Source of the DNA: Pseudomonadota bacterium | GTDB lineage: Bacteria > Myxococcota > Myxococcia > Myxococcales > Anaeromyxobacteraceae | DNA: 13,701 nt | Direction: 5' to 3' | Assembly: GCA_023428085.1 (NCBI GenBank) | Contig: JAEYZK010000388.1 | Span: 1 to 13,701 of the forward strand | Part shown: piece by piece, positions 6,843 through 13,700 of the stretch | Numbering within the stretch: position 1 is the first letter of the stretch | Layout of the letters: each line of letters opens with the position of its first letter | Notes under the pieces: model-generated | What the model was told of the DNA's origin: nothing | The model's input: only the letters and a program-made list of their open reading frames with translations | Database searches by the model: none | Position numbers and translations under genes: made by a program

Positions 6843-6893
6843 GGCCGTCCTCCGTATGACGCGAATCGTTGCCCTACGCCGCCGACCTGCTCC

Positions 6894-7994
6894 TCACGAC
6901 GCCTCTCCACCACCCGCCGCCCTGCGGGACGCCGCCGCCTCCGGCGCCCGCCGCTCGCCCGCGGTCTGCCTCGAGAACACCCGGACGCGCGCCGACGACC
7001 TCCTGCGCAGCTGATCGATCCAGACCGTCAGCAGGATCACGACGCCGATGATGATCTGCTGCCGGAAGAACGAGACGCCGTTCATGTTCAGCCCGTTCCG
7101 CAGGATGCCGATCACGAACGCGCCGATGACCGTGCCCGAGATGGTGCCCACGCCGCCGGTGGTGAGCGAGGCGCCGCCGATGACCGCGGCGGCGATGGCG
7201 TCCATCTCGTACGCGACGCCCTCGTTCGGCTGCGCCGTGACGAGGCGGGACATGAGCACGCACCCCGTGAGCCCCGCGAAGAACCCGGAGATCACGTACG
7301 CGGTCACCGTGACGCGGGCGACGTCCACCCCCGAGAGCCGCGCCGCCTCCTGGTTCGAGCCCACCGCGTACACGTGCCGGCCGAAGCGCGTCCGCGTCAG
7401 CACCACGGAGATCACGACCGCCAGCGCCGCCAGGACGAGGACGGGGTAGGGGATCCCGACGAACCGGATGTCCGGGTAGCCGTCCGCGCCGATCCGCACC
7501 ATCCGGAACAGGGCGCCGTTGCCCAGGACGCCGAACCCCTCGCCGAGGCCCGAGACCGGGCGTCCGCCGGTGGCGTCGAGCGCGATCCCGCGCGCGACCA
7601 TCATCATGCCGAGCGTGGCGATGAACGGCGGCAGCTTGAGCCGGGCGACGAAGAGGCCGTTGAGGAGGCCCGCGGCGCACCCGACGAGGAGGCCCAGCGC
7701 CATGCCCTGCCAGACCGGGGCCCCGGCCTTGACGGCGAACGCGGCGACGACGCCGGCGAGCGCCAGGACGGACCCGGCGCTGAGGTCGATCCCGCCCGTG
7801 AGGATCACCACGGTCATGCCCAGGCCGAGGTACGCGATCGAGGTCACCTGGAGCCCGACGGTCAGGGCGTTGCTGGTCGTGAAGAACGCCGGGCTGGTGA
7901 CGCCGAAGACGGCGCTCAGCACGATGAGGCTGCCGAGGGCGGCGAACTTCTGGATGAGGTCTCTCCGCTTCTCGCTCGTCGCCGCATCCGCCAT
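6894..7994 (-). CDS. ABC transporter permease (RbsC-like, CUT2 type)
   Basis: 366 residues of inner-membrane permease (BPD_transp_2 family). The conserved GMTVVILTGGIDLSAGS segment (59-75) is the hallmark of RbsC/XylH-type sugar permeases. LPPFIATLGMMMVARG (121-136), GRHVYAVGSNQEAARLSGV (205-223) and IAAAVIGGASLTTGGVGT (267-284) complete the pattern; the GSN..AA.L.G segment forms the loop that contacts the ATPase. About eight to ten hydrophobic segments can be picked out. After the last one (IIIGVVILLTVWI, 314-326) comes an unusual cytoplasmic tail of about 40 residues rich in Arg, Ala and Gly, longer than in E. coli RbsC. It starts 13 bp after the ATPase stop, with GGAG eight bases before ATG. 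It works with the neighbouring ATPase and binding protein to import the locus substrate. Confidence 0.92.
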   Translation of the reverse strand: MADAATSEKRRDLIQKFAALGSLIVLSAVFGVTSPAFFTTSNALTVGLQVTSIAYLGLGMTVVILTGGIDLSAGSVLALAGVVAAFAVKAGAPVWQGMALGLLVGCAAGLLNGLFVARLKLPPFIATLGMMMVARGIALDATGGRPVSGLGEGFGVLGNGALFRMVRIGADGYPDIRFVGIPYPVLVLAALAVVISVVLTRTRFGRHVYAVGSNQEAARLSGVDVARVTVTAYVISGFFAGLTGCVLMSRLVTAQPNEGVAYEMDAIAAAVIGGASLTTGGVGTISGTVIGAFVIGILRNGLNMNGVSFFRQQIIIGVVILLTVWIDQLRRRSSARVRVFSRQTAGERRAPEAAASRRAAGGGEAS

Positions 7995-8007
7995 GGCGTG
8001 TCTCCGC

Positions 8008-9579
8008 TCAGCGCGCGTCCATCCGTCCGGAGGCGTACTGCACGATCTCTTCCTGGCCCGACCGCGTCGTCTCGAGGACGCCGGCGACCCGGCCCTCGTG
8101 GAAGACCACCACGCGGTCGGTCATGCCGAGCACCTCCGGCAGCTCCGAGGTGATGAGGATGACGCCGATGCCCTGGGCCGCGAACCGGTCGAGCATCTCG
8201 TAGATGGCGTACTTGGCGCCGACGTCGATGCCGCGGGTCGGCTCGTCGAAGATGAGCAGCCTCGACTCGCGGAAGAGCCACTTGCTGATGACGACCTTCT
8301 GCTGGTTGCCGCCGGAGAGGTTCTTCGTGATCTGCCGGACGGAGGGCGTCCGGATGTCGAGGGCCTGTACGTACCGCTGGGCGGCGGCCGCCTCGTCGGC
8401 CAGGCGGAGGAAGCCGAGCCGGCCGGTGATCGCGTCCACGTTGGCCATGGTGACGTTCGCCGCCACCGTCATCTCGAGCGCCAGGCCGTGGCTCTTCCGG
8501 TCCTCGGAGAGGTACGCGATGCCGTGGCGGATCGCGTCGCGCGGCGACCGGACGTGGATCTCCTCGCCGCGGAGCCGGACGGTGCCCGACGTCTTCGGAT
8601 CCGCGCCGAAGAGGGCGCGCGCCACCTCGGTGCGGCCCGCGCCCATCAGCCCGGCGAACCCGAGGATCTCCCCGCGGTACAGGTCGAAGCCCACGTCCTC
8701 GAACACGCCCGCGCGCGAGAGGCCGCGGACCTCGAGGAGCTTCTCGGAGGTGGGGCGGGACGTGCGCGGGGGAAACTTCTGGTCGAGCGTCCGCCCGACC
8801 ATCGCGGCGATGATCTCGTCGAGGGTGATCCGGGAGAACTCGCTCGTCCGGACGTGCTTGCCGTCCCGGAAGACGGTCACCCGGTCCACCACGTGCTGCA
8901 GCTCCCCGAGCCGGTGGGAGATGTACACGATCCCCACGCCCTGGGCCCTGAGCGCGCGGATGACCACGAACAGCTGGTCGATCTCGTGCTCGGTGAGGGA
9001 CGAGGTGGGCTCGTCCATGATGAGCACCCGCGCGTCGAGCGAGAGCGCCTTCGCGATCTCGACCATCTGCTGCTGGGCGACGGAGAGGTTCTTCACCAGC
9101 GCGCCGGGGTCGAGGTCCACCTTGAGGCGGGCGAGGAGGGCCGAGGTGTCGGCGCGCAGGCGCGCCCGGTCCACGAACGGCCCGCGGGTCGGCTCCCGCG
9201 CGAGGAACACGTTCTCCGCCACCGTGAGGTGGGGCACCAGGCAGAGCTCCTGGTGGATGAACCCGATGCCCGCCGCCTGGGCCTCCGTCACGTCGCGGAA
9301 GCGCCGCGCGCGCCCGTCGAGCTCCACCGTCCCCGCGTCCGCCGGCATCATGCCGGCGACGATCTTCATGAGCGTGGACTTGCCCGCCCCGTTCTCGCCG
9401 ACGAGCGCGTGGATCTCGCCGCTCCACAGGTCGAAGTCGACGCCGTCCAGCGCCAGGACGCCCGGGAACCGCTTCACCAGGCCCCGCACCGCGAGCAGGG
9501 GCTGGCCGCTGCCCGCCGCGGGGCGGTCGCCGCGCGTGGGCCGCGCCGCGTCGCTCGTCTGGGCACCGGGGGTGGTCAT
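8008..9579 (-). CDS. ABC transporter ATP-binding protein, two fused ATPase domains (RbsA-like)
   Basis: 523 residues, the tandem-ATPase layout of CUT2 sugar importers (RbsA/MglA/XylG). Domain 1 has a complete set: Walker A GENGAGKST (61-69), Q-loop Gln110, signature LSVAQQQ (165-171), Walker B VLIMDE (185-190) and H-loop His222. Domain 2 has the degenerate Walker A GLMGAGRTE (310-318), with Arg in place of Lys, but an intact LSGGNQQK signature (421-428) and Walker B LLIFDE (441-446) followed by PTRGID. This asymmetry is normal for the family: the first site is the catalytic one. A polar 25-residue N-terminal extension precedes the domain. The gene follows the dehydrogenase by 9 bp with an AGAGGA ribosome-binding site, so it sits inside the catabolic operon. 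Substrate specificity is not set by this subunit. Confidence 0.94.
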   Translation of the reverse strand: MTTPGAQTSDAARPTRGDRPAAGSGQPLLAVRGLVKRFPGVLALDGVDFDLWSGEIHALVGENGAGKSTLMKIVAGMMPADAGTVELDGRARRFRDVTEAQAAGIGFIHQELCLVPHLTVAENVFLAREPTRGPFVDRARLRADTSALLARLKVDLDPGALVKNLSVAQQQMVEIAKALSLDARVLIMDEPTSSLTEHEIDQLFVVIRALRAQGVGIVYISHRLGELQHVVDRVTVFRDGKHVRTSEFSRITLDEIIAAMVGRTLDQKFPPRTSRPTSEKLLEVRGLSRAGVFEDVGFDLYRGEILGFAGLMGAGRTEVARALFGADPKTSGTVRLRGEEIHVRSPRDAIRHGIAYLSEDRKSHGLALEMTVAANVTMANVDAITGRLGFLRLADEAAAAQRYVQALDIRTPSVRQITKNLSGGNQQKVVISKWLFRESRLLIFDEPTRGIDVGAKYAIYEMLDRFAAQGIGVILITSELPEVLGMTDRVVVFHEGRVAGVLETTRSGQEEIVQYASGRMDAR

Positions 9580-9588
9580 CGCGTCCTC

Positions 9589-10638
9589 TCAGCCGGCGGC
9601 GCAGTCCAGGAGCAGCTTGCCCTTGAGCTCCGCGCGCCGGTGCAGCATGGCCGGCAGCTCCGCGGCGGCCGCGAGCGGGATCACGCGGTCCACGAGCCCC
9701 TCGGTGCGGACGCGGCCGCTCCGGAGCAGCTGGGCCCCCATCTCCCACTCCCAGCCCGGGAACGGCGCCGAGTAGTTCATCCAGGAGCCCTGCACGACGA
9801 GCTCCTTGCGGTTCATGAGCTCGAACTCGTGGGGCCGGAGCGTCAGGGGGACGTGCGGGGTCCCGACGTACATGACGCGCCCCTTCGGCGCGGCGAGCCG
9901 GAGCGCCAGGATCTCCGCGTCGGGGACGCCGGCCGTCTCGAAGACCGCGTCGAACCCCGGCTGCCCGAGCGCCTCGGCCGCGCTCCGGTCCACCTCGGGG
10001 TCGCGCGAGTCGTGGACGCGGTCGGCCCCCAGCGCCCGCGCCTGCGCGAGCCGCGCCGGGTCCACGTCGAACGCGGTGATCGAGCCCGCCCCGAGCGCGC
10101 GCAGGCTCTGGACGAGCAGCAGCCCGATCGCGCCCACGCCCGTCACCGCGACCGCCCGCCCCGGCCGGAAGTCCATGATCTGGATCGCGTGCAGCCCGAC
10201 GGTGAGCGGCTCGAGGAACGCGGCGGCGGCGAAGTCCACCTCGTCGCCGAGGAGCACCGCGTTGCGGAGCGGCATGACCACGTACTCGGCGAACCCGCCC
10301 GGCTGGCGGGAGCCGATGAACCCGTAGCCCTTGCCGAGCGAGTAATTGCCGCGCGCGCACTGCGGGTCCGAGAAGTTCGGCAGGAGCGGAGCGCAGGCGG
10401 CGCGGCGTCCGAGGAGGTCGCGCGGGACGCCGTCGCCGACGGCGTGCACGGTGCCGGACAGCTCGTGGCCGAGGATGACCGGGTACCGGTGCGCCCCGTC
10501 GGCGATGAGCCGCGGGACGTCGGAGCCGCAGACCCCGCAGCGGACCACGCGGAGCAGCACCTCGCCCGGGCCGGGCGCGGGCGTGGGGACCTCCTCGACC
10601 CGGACGTCCCCGGGGGCGTGCAGCACGGCCGCCCTCAT
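9589..10638 (-). CDS. gatD: Zinc-dependent polyol dehydrogenase, galactitol-1-phosphate 5-dehydrogenase (GatD)-like
   Basis: 349 residues, medium-chain dehydrogenase (PF08240 + PF00107). Colinear with E. coli GatD: CGSDVPRL.ADGAHRYPVILGHE (37-59), GFIGSRQPGGFAEYVV (106-121), FLEPLTVGLHA (141-151) and the diagnostic GSWMNYSAPFPGWEWE (284-299). Catalytic zinc ligands are Cys37, His58 and Glu143. The NAD-binding motif is GVGAIG (167-172), and Asp191 at the end of the next strand points to NAD rather than NADP. The structural-zinc loop is degenerate: Asn88, Asp91, Cys94 and Gly102 replace the four cysteines. With no phosphotransferase system here and an ABC importer next door, the substrate is probably a free polyol such as galactitol or altritol, giving a ketose such as tagatose (inference). 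The ATG overlaps the kinase TGA (ATGA) with GGAGG upstream, so translation is likely coupled. Confidence 0.88.
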   Translation of the reverse strand: MRAAVLHAPGDVRVEEVPTPAPGPGEVLLRVVRCGVCGSDVPRLIADGAHRYPVILGHELSGTVHAVGDGVPRDLLGRRAACAPLLPNFSDPQCARGNYSLGKGYGFIGSRQPGGFAEYVVMPLRNAVLLGDEVDFAAAAFLEPLTVGLHAIQIMDFRPGRAVAVTGVGAIGLLLVQSLRALGAGSITAFDVDPARLAQARALGADRVHDSRDPEVDRSAAEALGQPGFDAVFETAGVPDAEILALRLAAPKGRVMYVGTPHVPLTLRPHEFELMNRKELVVQGSWMNYSAPFPGWEWEMGAQLLRSGRVRTEGLVDRVIPLAAAAELPAMLHRRAELKGKLLLDCAAG

Positions 10639-12194
10639 GACACACCTCCGCGGGCGGCGTCGCGCGCGGCCGCGACCGGTCCTGGCGCCGGCCCCGCGGG
10701 CGTCGCGTCCGGCGCCCGGAGCCGGAGCTCGTGGAGCGACCGCAGCGGCGCGGCGAGGCCCGCGTAGGCGCCCGAGAACACCTCGTACAGCGCGTCGTAG
10801 TACGCGCGCCGGCGCGGATCCGGCTCGAGCTCCAGGGCGGGCGGGATCCGCGCGAGGGCGGCCGGGACGGTGCGGAACACGCCCGCGCCCACCCCGGCGA
10901 GCGCCGCCGCGCCGAGCGTCGAGACCTCCGCGTGCGCGCACAGGGACAGCCGCATCCCGGTCACGTCGGCGACGAGCTGCGCCCACGGGCGGCTGTGCGT
11001 GATCCCGCCGGTGAGCGCGGCGCGGGCGGGCCGGGCCGGGACCAGCCGCTCGAGGACGTGCCGGGCCCCGAGGGCGACGCTCTCCATGAACGTGCGGGCC
11101 AGGTGGCGGCGCTCCGTGGCCGGGGTGATGCCGACGAGGACGCCGCTGGCTGCATCGTTCCAGAGAGGCGCCCGCTGCCCGGTCATGTACGGGAGGAAGA
11201 CGAGCGGGAGCTCCTCGCACGCGGTCGCGGCGCCCAGCGCGCCGAGCGCCTCCAGCTCCGCGTCGCCGAGGAGGTTGCGGAACCAGAGCATGCCCGCGCC
11301 GCCGTAGTCGGCGCCGCCGTTGACGAGCCAGCGGCCCGCGATGCCCGCGTGGTAGACGAGCCCGTCCCCTTCGAGCGCCGGCCGGGCGGTCATCATGCCG
11401 ACGTTCGTCACCGTGCCCGCGGCGATGTACGCGTCGCCGTCCTCCTGGAGCCCGAGCCCCACCGTGGCGGCGACGTTGTCCATGGCGCCCGCGATCACGG
11501 GCGTGCCGGCCGCGAGCCCGGTGTCCGCCGCGGCCTCGCGGGTGATGCGCCCGGCGATCTCCGTGCACGGGAGCACGTCCGGCAGCTTCCGGCGGTCGAG
11601 CCCCCAGGCGGCGACGAGCTCGTCCGCGTAGTCGCCCGTCCGGATGTCGCACAGGAGCGAGAGCCCCGCCTCCGAGCGGTCCATGGTGAACGCGCCGGTC
11701 AGGCGCTGGACCAGGAAGGCGTTGCAGTGGAGGAACGAGGCGGCGCGCCGGAACACCTCCGGCTCGTGCTCCCGGAGCCAGGCGGCCTTGGGCGCGAAGC
11801 ACGAGGGATCGCACCGGTTGCCGCTCACGGCGAGCTGCCGGTCCCCGAGCGCGGGACGGGCGCGCTCGGTCTGCGCGCGCGCGCGGCGGTCCAGCCAGAT
11901 CATCGCGGGACGGAGCGGGGCCCCGGCGCCGTCCACCGGGAGCGCGACGCTCGACATGCCGTCGATCCCGAGCGCGGCGACGTCCGCGGGCCGCGCCCGC
12001 GAGGTCTCCAGCACGTCCCGCGTCGCCGCGCGGAAGGCGCGCAGCCAGTCCTCCGGATCCTGCTCGGCGCACGCGGGCCCGGGGTAGCGCGTGGCGTACT
12101 CGCGGCGGGACTGGGCGACGGCGCGGAGATCCTCGTCGTAGAGGACCACCTTCAGGCTGGACGTGCCGACGTCTGCTCCGAGCAGAAAGGTCAT
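10635..12194 (-). CDS. FGGY-family carbohydrate kinase, xylulokinase (XylB)-like
   Basis: 519 residues, first gene of the operon. It is expected to phosphorylate the ketose made by the neighbouring dehydrogenase, using ATP. Landmarks are the phosphate loop LLGADVGTSSLK (4-15), GIDGMSS (76-82), the sugar-contact segment MIWLDRRA (98-105), the catalytic base Asp239 in GAMDNVAATVG (236-246), IAAGTVTNVG (257-266), FLPYMTGQRAPLWN (333-346), GVLVGITP (351-358) and the ATP-site motif LTGGITHSRPWAQLVADV (394-411). Unlike the rhaB-like protein at the other end of the locus, the catalytic Asp is kept. A 30-residue Ala/Pro tail ends the protein. I chose ATG at 12194 because the family N-terminus begins there and GAGGGCGAG precedes it; an in-frame GTG at 12212 would add six residues. 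The product could be D-tagatose 6-phosphate, or a xylulose- or ribulose-type phosphate; specificity cannot be read from the sequence. Confidence 0.9.
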   Translation of the reverse strand: MTFLLGADVGTSSLKVVLYDEDLRAVAQSRREYATRYPGPACAEQDPEDWLRAFRAATRDVLETSRARPADVAALGIDGMSSVALPVDGAGAPLRPAMIWLDRRARAQTERARPALGDRQLAVSGNRCDPSCFAPKAAWLREHEPEVFRRAASFLHCNAFLVQRLTGAFTMDRSEAGLSLLCDIRTGDYADELVAAWGLDRRKLPDVLPCTEIAGRITREAAADTGLAAGTPVIAGAMDNVAATVGLGLQEDGDAYIAAGTVTNVGMMTARPALEGDGLVYHAGIAGRWLVNGGADYGGAGMLWFRNLLGDAELEALGALGAATACEELPLVFLPYMTGQRAPLWNDAASGVLVGITPATERRHLARTFMESVALGARHVLERLVPARPARAALTGGITHSRPWAQLVADVTGMRLSLCAHAEVSTLGAAALAGVGAGVFRTVPAALARIPPALELEPDPRRRAYYDALYEVFSGAYAGLAAPLRSLHELRLRAPDATPAGPAPGPVAAARDAARGGVS

Positions 12195-12234
12195 CTCGCC
12201 CTCGCCACGCACCGGACCCGCGACGACGGCGCGA

Positions 12235-12264
12235 ACTCTAGCGATCGCGCGCGTCGTCCGTCAA
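12235..12264 (-). promoter_or_regulatory. Sigma70-like promoter for the minus-strand operon
   Basis: Read on the minus strand: -35 TTGACG (12264-12259, five of six consensus bases), an 18-bp spacer, and -10 TAGAGT (12240-12235, four of six). Transcription would begin near 12228 and give a leader of about 33 nt before the kinase ATG at 12194. This is among the few AT-richer patches in the region and lies exactly where the operon promoter is expected. Position and spacing support it; no experimental start is known. Confidence 0.6.
12241..12248. promoter_or_regulatory. Candidate repressor-binding palindrome in the promoter spacer
   Basis: GCGATCGC is a perfect 8-bp palindrome lying between the -10 and -35 elements of the operon promoter, directly beside the -10. 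A LacI-type repressor bound here would block RNA polymerase. It is short for a LacI-family operator and its flanks pair poorly, so this is a candidate only. Confidence 0.3.
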
Positions 12265-12272
12265 TCTAGAAC

Positions 12273-12288
12273 GATGGAGACAGCCATC
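12273..12288. promoter_or_regulatory. Candidate operator dyad upstream of the operon -35
   Basis: GATGG, six bases, CCATC forms a 16-bp dyad ending 9 bp upstream of the operon -35 element and about 195 bp upstream of the regulator start. It is a second candidate site for the divergent LacI-family regulator. The arms are only 5 bp, so chance cannot be excluded. Confidence 0.25.
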
Positions 12289-12470
12289 TGGAGCGTCCGC
12301 GCGCCGGCGGCGGGGCCAGTGATCTCCCGGTGTTGGGCACGGTCGCCCGGCCGGCCGCCGTCCCGCGCGAGGCAGGAGCGCCCCACCGTGTTCGGCCCGC
12401 CCCGTGGTCGCGGCCCGCCGGCGCGCCCCGCCCGGGCCGATCCCTGCTGGGCGCACGGCCCCGGGGGAGG
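12289..12470. other. Remainder of the divergent intergenic region, no gene seen
   Basis: The full gap between the kinase and regulator starts is 12195-12483 (289 bp). Apart from the promoter and dyads listed separately, this stretch is GC-rich, with short CCGGCCGG-type palindromes and no convincing small ORF, RNA gene or second promoter. A plus-strand frame is open across it in phase with the regulator, but it lacks regulator-like sequence and a good ribosome-binding site. Confidence 0.5.
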
Positions 12471-12476
12471 TAGAAT
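12471..12476 (+). promoter_or_regulatory. Candidate -10 element placed for leaderless transcription of the regulator
   Basis: TAGAAT (five of six matches to TATAAT) stands out in GC-rich surroundings. Exactly seven bases separate it from the ATG at 12484, so transcription would start at or next to the A of the start codon, as in the TANNNT-type leaderless promoters known from Deinococcus and actinobacteria. No clear -35 is visible. The alternative is ordinary initiation from GGGGGAGG (12463-12470), but that lies 13 bases from the ATG, longer than usual. Confidence 0.4.
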
Positions 12477-12483
12477 CCCGGCC

Positions 12484-13599
12484 ATGGGGCGCGAGAGAAG
12501 GGGGACCCGATCCCAGGCGCGGCGGCCCGGGAGCGCGCGCGTCTCGCTGAAGCACATCGCCGACGCGACGGGGTTCTCCGTCAGCACCGTGAGCGCGGTG
12601 CTGGGCGGCCGCGCCGAGCAGCTCGGCATCGCGGAGGCGACGCAGGCCACCGTGGTGGCCGCCGCCAAGGCGCTCGACTACCACCCCAACCTGCACGCGC
12701 GCAGCCTGCGGAGCCGGACGACCACGCTCGTGGGCCTGATGGTGCCCACCCTGAACAACCGCTTCTTCAGCGAGATGGCGGAGACGTTCGAGCGGGTCGC
12801 GCGCAACGACGGCAAGCTCCCGCTCATCACCGTCACCAACTACGACCGGACGGAGGAGGTGGAGAGCCTCAAGTACTACCTCTCCCAGGACGTCCAGTGC
12901 GTCTTCAACGCGAACCCGACCGCGCTCGACGAGCTCACCGCGCTGTGCGCGGCCTCCGGGACGAAGCAGATCCTCCTCGACGCGCCGGACACGGGGCGGC
13001 ACACGGTGGCGACGGACAACCACCAGGCCAGCCTCGTGCTCACGCGCCTGCTCCTCGACTCGGTCGCCGCCGAGCGGAGGCCGGGACGAGTCTATTTCGT
13101 TGGAGGAATGGCGAACCACGAGGTGACGAAGCTCCGCCTCGGCGGGTTCCGCGCCGCCCTGCAGGAGCGCGGGATCCGGTACGCGGCGGACCAGTTCGTG
13201 GAGACGCTCTTCAACGCGGACTCCGCGTACCGGCGCATCGAGCTGCTGTTCCAGGGCCGCACCGACGTGGCCGGGATGTACGTGAACTCGCTGCTCCCGA
13301 TGGACGGGCTGGTGAAGTTCTTCGGGGAGCGCCCGGGCCTGTGCCGTCCCGTCCACTACGGCGTGTTCGACTACCACCCGATGATGGACCTGCTCGTCGA
13401 TCTCCACATCGGCGCGATCCGGCAGAACCCGGAGCTGATGATGCAGCGGGCGTGGGAGATCTTCGCCGACCCCGCCGGGCACGCGGCCGAGCGGATCGAG
13501 TACGTGCCGTACGAGCTGGTCGTCACGCCCAAGGTCCGCCGCTTCCTGCCGGACGCGCTCCGGATCGACGTGCACCGCGGCGCCGGCGCGGGCCGGTGA
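12484..13599 (+). CDS. LacI-family transcriptional regulator of the sugar locus
   Basis: 371 residues. The N-terminal helix-turn-helix is clear: VSLKHIADATGFSVSTVSAVL (20-40), then a hinge region ending DYHPNLHARSLRSRTT (65-80). A 19-residue basic N-terminal extension precedes it. From TLVGLMVPTLNNRFFSEMA (81-99) the protein follows the periplasmic-binding-protein fold used for effector binding, with DNHQASLVLTRLLL (178-191), GRVYFVGG (201-208) and RLGGFRAALQERGI (218-231). Between recognition helix and hinge helix the sequence GGRAEQLGIAEATQATV is longer than in LacI itself, a variant seen in other family members. It is divergent from the sugar operon and most likely represses it until a sugar or sugar phosphate binds. 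ATG at 12484 is chosen because the HTH follows at the right distance; upstream in-frame codons do not look like regulator sequence. Confidence 0.9.
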   Translation: MGRERRGTRSQARRPGSARVSLKHIADATGFSVSTVSAVLGGRAEQLGIAEATQATVVAAAKALDYHPNLHARSLRSRTTTLVGLMVPTLNNRFFSEMAETFERVARNDGKLPLITVTNYDRTEEVESLKYYLSQDVQCVFNANPTALDELTALCAASGTKQILLDAPDTGRHTVATDNHQASLVLTRLLLDSVAAERRPGRVYFVGGMANHEVTKLRLGGFRAALQERGIRYAADQFVETLFNADSAYRRIELLFQGRTDVAGMYVNSLLPMDGLVKFFGERPGLCRPVHYGVFDYHPMMDLLVDLHIGAIRQNPELMMQRAWEIFADPAGHAAERIEYVPYELVVTPKVRRFLPDALRIDVHRGAGAGR

Positions 13600-13655
13600 G
13601 CCGTCGCGGCGCCCCGCGCCGCGGTGGCCGCCGCGCTGCCACGTGGAGGAGGGGA

Positions 13656-13700
13656 GGCCCCGCTCGACCTGCGGGGCCCGCGCAGCGCGGCAGGTCGGGT
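13656..13700 (+). terminator. Compound inverted repeat downstream of the regulator gene
   Basis: Starting 56 bp after the regulator stop there are three overlapping inverted repeats. Hairpin 1 is GGCCCCGC (13656-13663) with GCGGGGCC (13671-13678), loop of seven. Hairpin 2 is CGACCTGC (13665-13672) with GCAGGTCG (13690-13697). An inner dyad is CCGCGC / GCGCGG (13678-13683 / 13685-13690). Hairpins 1 and 2 share bases 13671-13672 and are mutually exclusive. No T-run is visible before the window ends, so it may be a terminator of the GC-rich type or a protein-binding repeat. Confidence 0.5.

Noticed and set aside
8008..9579. Degenerate second Walker A (GLMGAGRTE) of the ABC ATPase as a damaging mutation
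   Set aside because: Asymmetric ATPase domains with a degenerate second P-loop are normal for RbsA-type proteins; domain 1 is complete.
10635..12212. GTG start at 12212 for the first kinase
   Set aside because: It adds six non-conserved residues (MRGEGE), and its codons form the Shine-Dalgarno-like run that precedes the ATG at 12194, where the family N-terminus begins.
10731..12269. A 512-codon plus-strand ORF antisense to the first kinase gene, and other long antisense ORFs such as 718-2400, 1158-2813 and 6210-8153
   Set aside because: They are rich in Arg, Gly, Ala and Pro with no recognisable domain, and lie opposite genes with clear family motifs. Long antisense frames are expected when third positions are nearly all G or C.
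12163..12483. Upstream in-frame extension of the LacI-family regulator to 12163
   Set aside because: It would run through the operon promoter and into the divergent kinase gene, and the translated extension has no regulator-like sequence.
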